Assembly: GCA_011390985.1 (NCBI GenBank)
Contig: JAABRJ010000034.1
Span: 1-7,308 of the forward strand
Direction of reading: 5' to 3'
Length of the DNA: 7,308 bases
Source: Desulfobacteraceae bacterium
GTDB lineage: Bacteria; Desulfobacterota; Desulfobacteria; Desulfobacterales; JAABRJ01
Positions within the stretch are counted from its first letter, which is position 1. Each line of letters starts with the position of its first letter. The notes beneath the pieces were generated by a model. That model did no database searches and was not told where the DNA came from. It saw nothing but the letters and a program-made list of their open reading frames with translations. The translations under genes and the position numbers were made by a program. Shown in pieces: positions 1 to 7,308 of this stretch.

Positions 1-106
1 TGACGGGCCGAGTCGGGCGAAGGCAGCGCACCGTTGACGCACGAACGCCGGGTGGCGCAAACCCAAAGCCAGCGCCATTTTTTGGCCCGATTGCTTCACC
101 CCTGGC

Positions 107-658
107 CTATGGTCCGTAAACCACCACCAAAAGTTCCGCCTCTTCGCTGCCGACATTGCGCAGCTGGTGGCGAATTCCGGAATTGAAATGCAACGAGTCG
201 TTGGTGTTTAAAAGGTTGACGTTCTCACCGACGATCACCTCGATACGGCCCCGAAGCACGTAGATGAACTCTTCGCCTTCGTGCAGGTAGCCCACGCCGT
301 GGTGCTCCGCCATGGGGTCGATGGTGACCTGAAAGGCCTTCAGGTGCTTGTTCTCGGCACCCGGGGTGAGGGTTTTGTAGGCGTAGTTCTCCGTGCGCTT
401 GGTGTAAGCCTCGACCCGATCCTTGAGCACGGCTTCCTGCTCCTGGAGCAGAAAGCCGGAATCCAGTCCCAGGGCCCGCGAGAGGGACAGCAGGGTGCCC
501 ACCGGCGGGATGATATTGCCGGCCTCGAGGTCTTTGAGGTAGTCCACCGCAAAACCGGTGTCGTTGGCCACCCGTTCGAGGGTCAGGTTTTTCTCGAGCC
601 GCACCTTCTTGATCTTCTTGCCGACCGGTTCGAGCTTGCTTGTTTTTCTGGTTGCCAT
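107..658 (-). CDS. XRE-family transcriptional regulator with C-terminal cupin domain
   Basis: Predicted cytoplasmic DNA-binding regulator of 183 residues. Residues about 12-71 form an XRE/Cro-type helix-turn-helix, with the recognition region around 26-47 (TLERVANDTG..., ending LEAG). A linker follows, then a small cupin barrel at about 108-181. The cupin carries the HEGEEFIYVLRG block (H126, E129/E130) and a second block with G161 and H164 followed by RN. The usual first His of the HxH metal motif is Tyr124, so metal binding may be altered or lost; such cupins often just bind a small ligand. The architecture is that of the HTH_3 plus Cupin_2 regulators, whose effectors are mostly unknown. 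An AGGAGG Shine-Dalgarno at 668-663 sits only 4 bases before the ATG and supports this start. It is the last gene of the apparent minus-strand operon, 99 bases after the dehydrogenase, and may sense a metabolite of the pathway (inference). Confidence 0.93.
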   Translation of the reverse strand: MATRKTSKLEPVGKKIKKVRLEKNLTLERVANDTGFAVDYLKDLEAGNIIPPVGTLLSLSRALGLDSGFLLQEQEAVLKDRVEAYTKRTENYAYKTLTPGAENKHLKAFQVTIDPMAEHHGVGYLHEGEEFIYVLRGRIEVIVGENVNLLNTNDSLHFNSGIRHQLRNVGSEEAELLVVVYGP

Positions 659-682
659 GCGCCCTCCTTTTGTGCTGGCTGG

Positions 683-696
683 GGCCTGCGGCCTGC
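683..696. repeat. Tandem 7-bp repeat, GGCCTGC twice
   Basis: Two head-to-tail copies of GGCCTGC lie in the leader just upstream of the XRE-cupin ribosome binding site. In GC-rich sequence this can be chance; no function is assigned. Confidence 0.4.
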
Positions 697-706
697 AGAT
701 TGAGTG

Positions 707-727
707 GCGGCCGCAGCCCCCGGCCGC
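707..727 (-). other. Perfect 7-bp GC inverted repeat between dehydrogenase and XRE-cupin genes
   Basis: On the plus strand GCGGCCG (707-713) is followed by a 7-base loop and CGGCCGC (721-727), giving an all-GC 7-bp stem in the transcript. No U-tract follows in the direction of transcription, so it is not a canonical intrinsic terminator. It could reduce read-through, protect or expose an mRNA end so that the distal regulator is expressed differently from the enzymes, or be an operator. Function is inference; the repeat itself is visible. Confidence 0.45.
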
Positions 728-758
728 AACCCGGTCCCCCCGTGCGGGGAAACCCGGT
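728..758. repeat. Direct repeat AACCCGGT x2 flanking a small palindrome
   Basis: AACCCGGT occurs at 728-735 and again at 751-758, a 23-bp period (about two helical turns). Between them lies CCCC-GTGC-GGGG (738-749), a 4-bp stem. The downstream copy overlaps the last base of the dehydrogenase stop codon. A tandem site upstream of a DNA-binding regulator could be an autoregulatory operator, but GC-rich background makes chance repeats common. Confidence 0.35.
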
Positions 759-1615
759 TAGTACTCGTAAAAACCGCGCCCGGTCTTGCGGCCCAACCAA
801 CCGGCCTCGACGTATTTTCTGAGCAGTGGACAGGGACGGTATTTGGAATCCTTGAACCCGCTGTAAAGCGTCTCCATGATCGCCAGGCAGGTGTCGAGCC
901 CGATCAGGTCCGCAAGCGCCAGGGGCCCCATGGGGTGGTTCATGCCGAGTTTCATGACGGTGTCGATGGCCTCCCGGCTGCCCACTCCGTGATAAAGGCA
1001 GTAGACCGCTTCGTTGATCATCGGCAGCAGGATGCGGTTGGCGATGAAGCCGGGGTAATCATTGGCCTCGGCCGGGGTTTTGCCGAACTTCTCGCAAAGC
1101 GCCCAGGTCGTCGTGAAGGTGTCGTCGGATGTCGCCAGGCCGCGGATGACCTCCACCAGTTTCATGACCGGCACCGGGTTCATGAAGTGCATGCCGATGA
1201 CGTTGGCTGGACGGCCGGTCTGGCTGGCGATCCGCCCGATGGGAATCGAGGAGGTATTGCTGGCCAGGATGACCCCCGGTCGGCAGATGGTGTCGAGGTC
1301 CTTGAAAATCTGAAACTTGAGGGGTTCGTTTTCGGTTGCGGCCTCCACCACGAAGTCGGCTGCCGCCATGTCCTTGAGGTTCACGCTGGTCTTGATGCGG
1401 CCCAGCAGCGCGGCCTGATCCCCGGCGCTGAGCTTGCCCTTGTCCACGGCGCGCTGAAGATTTCGGGTGATATTGGCAAGACCTTTTTCGACAAATTCGG
1501 TCTTGATGTCGTTCATGATCACATTGAGCCCACTGGCAGCCGCCACCTGGGCAATACCGTTGCCCATCTGCCCCGCACCGACTACGCCAAACGTCTTGAT
1601 CTCCATTTTATGCAT
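758..1615 (-). CDS. hbd: 3-hydroxybutyryl-CoA dehydrogenase
   Basis: Cytoplasmic NAD(P)-dependent dehydrogenase that interconverts 3-hydroxybutyryl-CoA (or similar short 3-hydroxyacyl-CoA) and acetoacetyl-CoA. The 285-residue length is that of the monofunctional family. The N-terminal Rossmann fold has VVGAGQMGNGIAQ (GxGxMG at 13-18) and Asp36 at the end of the second strand, which favours NAD over NADP. Catalytic features are present: SNTSS at 119-123, GMHFMNP with His143, Glu155 in KLVEVI, and Asn193 in NRILLPMINEA. The C-terminal helical domain ends in GRKTGRGFYEY, typical of the family. Start choice is uncertain: AAGGAG at 1624-1619 is 3 bases before this ATG and 12 bases before a second ATG at 1606 (MEIKTFGVVGAG), which fits the usual N-terminus better. 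It lies 60 bases after the thiolase gene, with which it acts in consecutive beta-oxidation steps. Confidence 0.96.
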   Translation of the reverse strand: MHKMEIKTFGVVGAGQMGNGIAQVAAASGLNVIMNDIKTEFVEKGLANITRNLQRAVDKGKLSAGDQAALLGRIKTSVNLKDMAAADFVVEAATENEPLKFQIFKDLDTICRPGVILASNTSSIPIGRIASQTGRPANVIGMHFMNPVPVMKLVEVIRGLATSDDTFTTTWALCEKFGKTPAEANDYPGFIANRILLPMINEAVYCLYHGVGSREAIDTVMKLGMNHPMGPLALADLIGLDTCLAIMETLYSGFKDSKYRPCPLLRKYVEAGWLGRKTGRGFYEY

Positions 1616-1647
1616 TCACTCCTTCGATGGAAAAAATTTACAGCACA

Positions 1648-1668
1648 CCCGGGGCGCCCTTCGCCGGG
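1648..1668 (-). other. Hairpin between thiolase and dehydrogenase genes
   Basis: In the transcript the segment can fold with GGCG pairing CGCC around an AAGGG loop, extended by CCC/GGG across a two-base bulge. A run of six U follows (1636-1631), but about 11 bases after the stem. That makes it at most a poor intrinsic terminator or a partial attenuator after the thiolase stop codon. It lies upstream of the dehydrogenase ribosome binding site. Visible pairing only; no function shown. Confidence 0.3.
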
Positions 1669-1675
1669 ATGTTCT

Positions 1676-2851
<1,176 letters not shown>

Positions 2852-2859
2852 TGGTTTTT

Positions 2860-2866
2860 CTCCCTT
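2860..2866 (-). promoter_or_regulatory. Ribosome binding site that decides the thiolase start
   Basis: AAGGGAG on the minus strand, with 8 bases before the ATG at 2851. It lies inside the coding part that a start at GTG 2869 would require, so it favours the shorter protein. Confidence 0.75.
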
Positions 2867-2868
2867 CA

Positions 2869-2884
2869 CGGGGCTCCCGCCCCG
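2869..2884 (-). other. Stable hairpin with GNRA-type tetraloop upstream of thiolase
   Basis: The transcript reads CGGGGC-GGGA-GCCCCG: a perfect 6-bp GC stem closed by GGGA, which fits the GNRA tetraloop pattern. It ends only a few bases before the thiolase Shine-Dalgarno. There is no U-tract, so it is unlikely to terminate. A stem in this place could protect the 5' end of a processed downstream mRNA or tune thiolase translation (inference). Confidence 0.5.
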
Positions 2885-2938
2885 AATGCGGTTCTTTGCT
2901 CCAGCGCAAGGCGCGCACGCCCTGCGATCGCCGGCCGG

Positions 2939-5900
2939 CTACATGTTGCGCCGGTACTTACCACCGACATCATAGAGTGCGCGGGTGATCTGCCCGAGGC
3001 TGCAGCAGCGGACGGTGCTCACCAGTTCTGCGAAAATGTTCTCGCCGGAGAGCGCGACCTTCTGCAGCCGCGCCAGCGCCGTCTGCGACTGGTCCGCGTG
3101 GCGCTGCTGGAAGTCGGCCAGCCGATTGAGCTGCGAGGTCTTCTCCTCTTCGGTGGCGCGTGCCAGTTCCAGGCAGGAAATGCCCTCGGAGAGTTCGCCG
3201 GCCGGGTCGACGTCGGGGTCGCGGAAGGTGTTGACCCCGATGATCGGGTACTTGCCTTCGTGTTTGAGAATTTCGTAGTAAATCGACTCCTCCTGGATCT
3301 TGCTGCGCTGGTAGCCGGTTTCCATGGCTCCCAGGACGCCGCCGCGGCGGGTGATCTGGTCGAATTCGAACAGAACGGCCTCCTCCACCAGGTCGGTCAA
3401 CTCTTCCACGATAAAGCTGCCCTGCAGCGGGTTTTCGTTCTTGGCCAGGCCCCACTCGCGGTTGATGATCAACTGAATGGCCAGCGCGCGGCGCACCGAC
3501 TCCTTGCTGGGCGTCGTGATGGCCTCGTCGAAGGCGTTGGTGTGCAGGCTCTGGCAGTTGTCGTAAATCGCACACAGGCCCTGGAGGGTGGTCCGGATGT
3601 CGTTGAACTGGATGTCCTGGCTGTGCAGCGAGCGGCCCGACGTCTGGATGTGGTACTTGAGCATCTGGCTGCGGGCCGATGCGCCGTACATGTCGCGCAT
3701 CGCCACCGCCCAGATCCGGCGCGCCACGCGCCCGATGACGGTGTACTCGGGGTCCATCCCGTTGGAGAAGAAAAAGGAGAGGTTGGGGCCGAAGCTGTCG
3801 ATGTCCATTCCGCGCGAGAGATAGTACTCGACGTAGGTGAAGCCGTTGGCCAGGGTGAAGGCCAGCTGCGAGATGGGGTTGGCCCCGGCTTCGGCGATGT
3901 GGTAGCCGGAAATGGAGACCGAGTAGAAGTTGCGCACGTCGTTTTCGATGAAATAGGCCTGGATGTCGCCCATCATCTTGAGGGCGAACTCGATCGAGAA
4001 GATGCAGGTGTTCTGCCCCTGGTCCTCCTTGAGGATGTCGGCCTGGACGGTGCCGCGGACATTGGAGAGCACCATTGCCCGGATCTTGTCATACTCCTCG
4101 GGAAGCGGGGCCCGGCCGTTTTCCTCCTGGAACTTGTCCACCTGCTGGTCGATGGCGGTGTTGAGGAACATGGCCAGGATGATCGGGGCGGGCCCGTTGA
4201 TGGTCATCGAAACCGAGGTGTTGGGCGCGCACAGCTCAAAACCGCTGTAGAGCACCTTGACATCGTCCAGGGTGCAGACGCTGACCCCCGAGGTGCCGAC
4301 CTTGCCGTAGATGTCCGGGCGCAGGTCGGGGTCGTAGCCGTAGAGGGTCACCGAATCAAACGCGGTGGAGAGGCGCTTGGCCTCATATTCGGTCGACAGC
4401 AGGCGAAAGCGCCGGTTGGTGCGCGCCGGGTCGCCCTCGCCGGCGAACATGCGCGTGGGGTCCTCGCCCACCCGCTTCAGGGGGAACACCCCGGCGGTGT
4501 AAGGGAAGTAGCCCGGCAGGTTCTCGCGCCGCATCCAGCGGTAGATTTCACCGGGATCGGTGAAACCGGGCAGCGCCACCTTGGAAATCTTCTTGCGCGC
4601 CAGAGACTCGGAGGTCAGCGGCTGCCGGATCTCGTGGCCGCGCACCTCGTAGACCAGCTCATCCTGGCGGTAGCGTTCGCGCAACCCGGGCCACTGGGCC
4701 ACCAGTTCCGTGGTTTCCTTGTCCAGCGCCTTCTGCGCCTTGGCCACCTCGGCCTTGAGACGCGCCACCATCTCGGAGACGTCGCCCTCGCTTTTGGGGG
4801 CGTTTTCCAGGGTGGCGGCCGCCTCGTTCAGGTGCCAGACCCGGCGCACGATGGCCATTTGGCTTTCGGTGCGCTGGTGATAGTGGCGCAGGGTGTCGGC
4901 GATTTCCGCCAGGTAGCGGGTGCGCTCGGGAGGAATGATGATGGTCTTGGCGGTGGAGGTCCGGATCTCGGGCCGGGGCAGATGCGCCGTGAACTTCACC
5001 CCGGTCTTTTGATCGATGGTGTCCAGGATGGCGTGGTAGAGGGCGGTGACCCCATCGTCGTTGAACTTGGAGGCGATCGTGCCGAAGACCGGCATCTCCT
5101 CCGGCGACCGGCTGAAGTCGTTGCGGTTGCGCTGAATCTGCTTGCGCACGTCGCGCACGGCATCCTCCCCGCCGCGCTTTTCATACTTGTTGACCACGAC
5201 CAGATCGGCGAAATCGAGCATGTCGATTTTCTCGAGCTGGGAGGCGGCCCCGAACTCGCTGGTCATGACGTAGAGGGACACGTCCACCAGGTCGATGATG
5301 TGCGAGTCGCCCTGGCCGATCCCGGCGGTTTCGACGATGACCAGATCATATCCGGCGGCCTTGACCACCTCGATGGCCTCCGGCAGCGCGTCGGGGATCT
5401 CGATGTGGGAGCGCCGCGTGGCCAGGCTGCGCATGTAGACCCGCGGGCTGCCGATGGCGTTCATGCGGATGCGGTCGCCCAGGAGCGCGCCGCCGGTCTT
5501 GCGGCGGGAGGGGTCGCTGCTGATGATCGCCAGGTGCAGGCCTTGCTGGTCGTGGAGCAGCCGCAGGATCAGCTCGTCGGTCAGGGACGACTTGCCGGCC
5601 CCGCCGGTGCCCGTGATGCCGATCACCGGCACCTTGCGGCCGCCCAGCTTGCGGGCCAGTTCGGCTTGCAGGTTGGCGAGGTGCCCGTTCTGCTGGGCCT
5701 TGGCGGCTTCCACCGAGGTGATCAGGTTGGCCACCAGCAGCTTGTTGTCAGGGGAGAGCGCCGCGAGGTCGAAGCCGTCCTCCCTGGCACGTTCGAAGTC
5801 CATGGTCCGCACCATGTGGTTGATGATGCCCTGCAACCCCAGCCGGGCGCCGTCTTCGGGGGAATAGATCTTGGTCACCCCGTGGGTCTCGAGCTCACGG

Positions 5901-6232
5901 ATCTCTTCGGGCACGATCACGCCGCCGCCGCCGCCAAAGACCTTGATATGCTCTGCGCCGCGCTCCCGCAGCAGCTCCACCATGTACTTGAAAAACTCCA
6001 TGTGCCCGCCCTGGTAGCTTGAAACGGCGATGCCCTGGACGTCCTCCTCGATGGCCGCATCCACGATCTCCTGCACCGAGCGGTTGTGCCCCAGGTGGAC
6101 GACCTCGACCCCGGTGCCCTGCAGGATGCGGCGGAAGATGTTGATGGATGCGTCATGGCCGTCAAAAAGCGACGTTGCCGTGACGGCCCGGACGTGGTGT
6201 TTGGGTCTGTAAGGTTCGGTTTCGATACTCAT
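2939..6232 (-). CDS. icmF: Fused isobutyryl-CoA mutase (IcmF): B12 domain, G-protein chaperone and mutase domain
   Basis: A 1097-residue cytoplasmic coenzyme-B12-dependent radical mutase that interconverts isobutyryl-CoA and n-butyryl-CoA. Domains in order: cobalamin-binding domain about 10-145, with DGHDAS (D24, H26; His is the lower cobalt ligand) and the GGGG stretch near 100-104; MeaB-like G-protein about 200-410, with P-loop GTGGAGKS 208-215, ETAGIGQGD at 301-309 and base-specificity motif NKYE at 348-351; a linker about 420-540; and the TIM-barrel mutase about 550-1097, with [12 protein letters not shown] (H778). Substrate-pocket residues are Phe583 (TAGVFP) and Gln740 (KEDQGQNT), where methylmalonyl-CoA mutases have Tyr and Arg; this points to isobutyryl-CoA rather than methylmalonyl-CoA. 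The end GGKYRRNM is typical of IcmF. The G-domain is expected to gate cofactor loading. AGGAGG at 6242-6237 lies 4 bases before the ATG. Related pivalyl/isovaleryl-CoA mutase activity is possible as a side reaction. The fusion is intact. Confidence 0.96.
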   Translation of the reverse strand: MSIETEPYRPKHHVRAVTATSLFDGHDASINIFRRILQGTGVEVVHLGHNRSVQEIVDAAIEEDVQGIAVSSYQGGHMEFFKYMVELLRERGAEHIKVFGGGGGVIVPEEIRELETHGVTKIYSPEDGARLGLQGIINHMVRTMDFERAREDGFDLAALSPDNKLLVANLITSVEAAKAQQNGHLANLQAELARKLGGRKVPVIGITGTGGAGKSSLTDELILRLLHDQQGLHLAIISSDPSRRKTGGALLGDRIRMNAIGSPRVYMRSLATRRSHIEIPDALPEAIEVVKAAGYDLVIVETAGIGQGDSHIIDLVDVSLYVMTSEFGAASQLEKIDMLDFADLVVVNKYEKRGGEDAVRDVRKQIQRNRNDFSRSPEEMPVFGTIASKFNDDGVTALYHAILDTIDQKTGVKFTAHLPRPEIRTSTAKTIIIPPERTRYLAEIADTLRHYHQRTESQMAIVRRVWHLNEAAATLENAPKSEGDVSEMVARLKAEVAKAQKALDKETTELVAQWPGLRERYRQDELVYEVRGHEIRQPLTSESLARKKISKVALPGFTDPGEIYRWMRRENLPGYFPYTAGVFPLKRVGEDPTRMFAGEGDPARTNRRFRLLSTEYEAKRLSTAFDSVTLYGYDPDLRPDIYGKVGTSGVSVCTLDDVKVLYSGFELCAPNTSVSMTINGPAPIILAMFLNTAIDQQVDKFQEENGRAPLPEEYDKIRAMVLSNVRGTVQADILKEDQGQNTCIFSIEFALKMMGDIQAYFIENDVRNFYSVSISGYHIAEAGANPISQLAFTLANGFTYVEYYLSRGMDIDSFGPNLSFFFSNGMDPEYTVIGRVARRIWAVAMRDMYGASARSQMLKYHIQTSGRSLHSQDIQFNDIRTTLQGLCAIYDNCQSLHTNAFDEAITTPSKESVRRALAIQLIINREWGLAKNENPLQGSFIVEELTDLVEEAVLFEFDQITRRGGVLGAMETGYQRSKIQEESIYYEILKHEGKYPIIGVNTFRDPDVDPAGELSEGISCLELARATEEEKTSQLNRLADFQQRHADQSQTALARLQKVALSGENIFAELVSTVRCCSLGQITRALYDVGGKYRRNM

Positions 6233-6302
6233 GCCCCCTCCTTTTTTTTAGCCTGTGCGGCATTGGTTCGGCCGTGATCCAGGGGCAGCGGCGGGCGGCG
6301 GG

Positions 6303-6953
6303 TCAGCGGCTGACCTTGCCGGTGGTGATCCCCAGGATAAAATCGATCTGCAGCGCGATATAGTCCTCAATGCTGTAATGGCGGGCCAGATACCAACGCC
6401 GGAAAGCCCACATGTGCCCCAGCACGGAAATGTTGTGGGCCACCAGTTCGATCGAGTTTTCGTCGATTTCGGGCAAACCACCGTCAGCCGTCAGCTTGGC
6501 CAGGACCTTGACGAAAATCCCGGTGATCCCGATTTCGTTTTCCAGCACGCGCTTGCGCCACTGGGCCGGCAGGGACTGGGTTTCCTGATATATCAGAAGC
6601 ACCAGGTCGCTCATGCGGTGGCAGACCATAAAATACTCGCGGATGACCTCCGCCAGAGCCGCGCGCCCGGTGGTCACACGGGAGAGCGCCTCGGCGACGC
6701 CGCGCTCGACCTCCTCGTGAATGGCCTCGCAGACCAGGTAGAGCACGTCCTCCTTGGAGGCCACGTATTCGTAGAGTGAGCCGATGGAAAAACCGGCGGC
6801 GGCGGCAATCTGCCGGGTGGTGGTTTTGTGGAACCCTTTCTCGACAAACAACGCGACGGCCGCATCGACGATCTGGCGGCGGCGTTTCTCGACGAGATCG
6901 GGATTTTTGATCTGGGTGGGCACATCATGGGTTCGGTTGGCCGGGCGAGGCAT
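6303..6953 (-). CDS. TetR-family transcriptional repressor
   Basis: A 216-residue helical regulator. The N-terminal TetR DNA-binding domain spans about 22-72, starting RRRQIVDAAVALFVEKGF, with the helix-turn-helix TTRQIAAAAGFSIGSLYEYV at about 45-64 followed by SKEDVLY. The rest (75-216) is the ligand-binding and dimerisation part, with a C-terminal YSIEDYIALQIDFILG segment seen in TetR proteins of acyl-CoA metabolism operons. It is the first gene of the apparent operon, 70 bases upstream of icmF, with a promoter and palindrome in front of it. By analogy with FadR/PaaR/Liu-type TetR repressors it probably binds an acyl-CoA and relieves repression; ligand identity is inference. The start ATG has only a weak GGAG (6970-6967) 13 bases upstream, so translation may be inefficient, as is common for repressors. 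Confidence 0.93.
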   Translation of the reverse strand: MPRPANRTHDVPTQIKNPDLVEKRRRQIVDAAVALFVEKGFHKTTTRQIAAAAGFSIGSLYEYVASKEDVLYLVCEAIHEEVERGVAEALSRVTTGRAALAEVIREYFMVCHRMSDLVLLIYQETQSLPAQWRKRVLENEIGITGIFVKVLAKLTADGGLPEIDENSIELVAHNISVLGHMWAFRRWYLARHYSIEDYIALQIDFILGITTGKVSR

Positions 6954-7025
6954 GTGGGGTACCGATCTCCAAAATACCGTTTGAAATAACTCTCAAAATA
7001 TGCAACCCTGGGCCGCGCCCATATA

Positions 7026-7043
7026 TGAACGAGCGCTCAGTCA
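7026..7043. promoter_or_regulatory. Putative TetR operator (18-bp palindrome)
   Basis: TGAACGAGCGCTCAGTCA has a perfect GAGCGCTC core and matching outer TGA/TCA arms; only the two positions between core and arm on each side do not pair. This symmetry and size are typical of TetR-family operators. It lies 72 bases before the TetR start codon and about +8 to +25 relative to the predicted transcription start, where a bound repressor would block the operon. I saw no second copy in the other intergenic gaps. Confidence 0.75.
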
Positions 7044-7056
7044 AAAATTAAGCGGC

Positions 7057-7086
7057 ATCTTACCGTCACTGTTTCGGGTTTGTCAA
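7057..7086 (-). promoter_or_regulatory. Sigma-70-type promoter for the tetR-icmF operon
   Basis: Minus strand: -35 TTGACA (7086-7081, exact consensus), an 18-base spacer, and -10 TAAGAT (7062-7057, four of six consensus positions). The expected start is near 7050, about 97 bases before the TetR start codon and just upstream of the palindrome. No other pairing in this region scored as well by eye. Confidence 0.6.
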
Positions 7087-7089
7087 ACG

Positions 7090-7106
7090 TTTTTTGCGAC
7101 GTTTTT
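7090..7106 (-). promoter_or_regulatory. Phased A-tracts upstream of the -35 box (UP-like element)
   Basis: Two A-tracts on the minus strand (A6 at 7095-7090 and A5 at 7106-7102) are spaced 11-12 bases, about one helical turn, directly upstream of TTGACA. Such phasing bends DNA and can act as an UP element that raises promoter strength. The stretch also reads as an imperfect repeat of ACGTTTTT on the plus strand. Confidence 0.4.
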
Positions 7107-7180
7107 GAGTTAAAGCGCCTCGAACGGCTGGGTCTTCAAATAAACCCTGAATAAGGCACATTTTTAACCCCGGTCGGTTT

Positions 7181-7308
7181 TCAGACCCAGTGCTGCAGCC
7201 AGACCACGTTGAACTGGCTGTTGACCAGTTTTTGCAGTTGGGACACCCCCGAGAGGGCGTCCTTCAGTATCATGCGCTCGCGTTTGCGCAGGCTGTAAGG
7301 GTCGATAT
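7181..7308 (-). CDS. C-terminal end of a protein, probably DUF294-family putative nucleotidyltransferase (partial)
   Basis: An open frame enters from the window edge and ends at TGA (7183-7181), giving 41 residues: it begins IDPYSLRKRERMILKDAL and ends FNVVWLQHWV. The pattern 'DP..L...ER..LKDA...v..lQ.lv...F' resembles the C-terminal helix of the DUF294_C putative nucleotidyltransferase substrate-binding domain, often found with cyclic-nucleotide and CBS domains. The frame and codon use look genuine, but 41 residues is little to judge by. It ends 95 bases before the promoter of the TetR operon and runs in the same direction, so it is a separate upstream gene whose start is outside the window. 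Confidence 0.55.
   Translation of the reverse strand, partial: IDPYSLRKRERMILKDALSGVSQLQKLVNSQFNVVWLQHWV

Noticed and set aside
54..76. GGCGC/GCGCC inverted repeat downstream of the XRE-cupin gene, considered as the operon terminator.
   Set aside because: Only 5 bp of stem with a 13-base loop and no U-tract after it in the direction of transcription.
1..78. Open frame on the minus strand from an ATG at 78 running off the window edge (MALALGLRHPAFVRQ...).
   Set aside because: Only 26 codons, no Shine-Dalgarno at a proper distance and no recognisable motif; it may be chance in GC-rich DNA. The rest of 1-106 shows no supportable gene.
7161..7178. AACC/GGTT inverted repeat just after the partial upstream gene, considered as its terminator.
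   Set aside because: A 4-bp stem followed by A residues rather than U in the direction of transcription; too weak to call.

Overview
The window is GC-rich bacterial DNA in which every supportable gene lies on the minus strand. Read in the direction of transcription (high to low coordinates), the order is: the C-terminal end of a protein that resembles the DUF294 nucleotidyltransferase family (cut by the window edge), a TetR-family repressor, a fused coenzyme-B12-dependent acyl-CoA mutase (IcmF type), an acetyl-CoA acetyltransferase (thiolase), a 3-hydroxybutyryl-CoA dehydrogenase, and an XRE-family regulator with a C-terminal cupin domain. The protein style and gene neighbourhood resemble anaerobic fatty-acid- and amino-acid-degrading Desulfobacterota (former Deltaproteobacteria). 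That placement is an impression from family resemblance and was not tested by a search.

Layout: 1-106 holds no gene I can support. 107-658 is the XRE-cupin regulator. 659-757 is a GC-rich spacer with inverted and direct repeats. 758-1615 is the dehydrogenase, 1676-2851 the thiolase and 2939-6232 the mutase. 6303-6953 is the TetR regulator. 6954-7180 is a control region with a good minus-strand promoter, an 18-bp palindromic operator candidate just downstream of the expected transcription start, and phased A-tracts upstream of the -35 box. 7181-7308 is the 3' end of another minus-strand gene. Gaps between genes are 60-99 bases with no convincing U-tailed terminator, so one transcript starting near 7050 could cover TetR through XRE-cupin.

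How the genes could work together: IcmF interconverts isobutyryl-CoA and n-butyryl-CoA. After oxidation and hydration by enzymes not encoded here (acyl-CoA dehydrogenase, crotonase), the dehydrogenase makes acetoacetyl-CoA and the thiolase splits it to two acetyl-CoA. The set therefore looks like an isobutyrate/valine-to-butyrate oxidation module, or the reverse synthetic route. The TetR protein is probably its local, self-regulating repressor, and the XRE-cupin protein a second sensor. The individual families are well known. I did not find an undescribed system; the points worth checking concern regulation, the nucleotide-specificity motif of the mutase G-domain, and RNA structure between genes.
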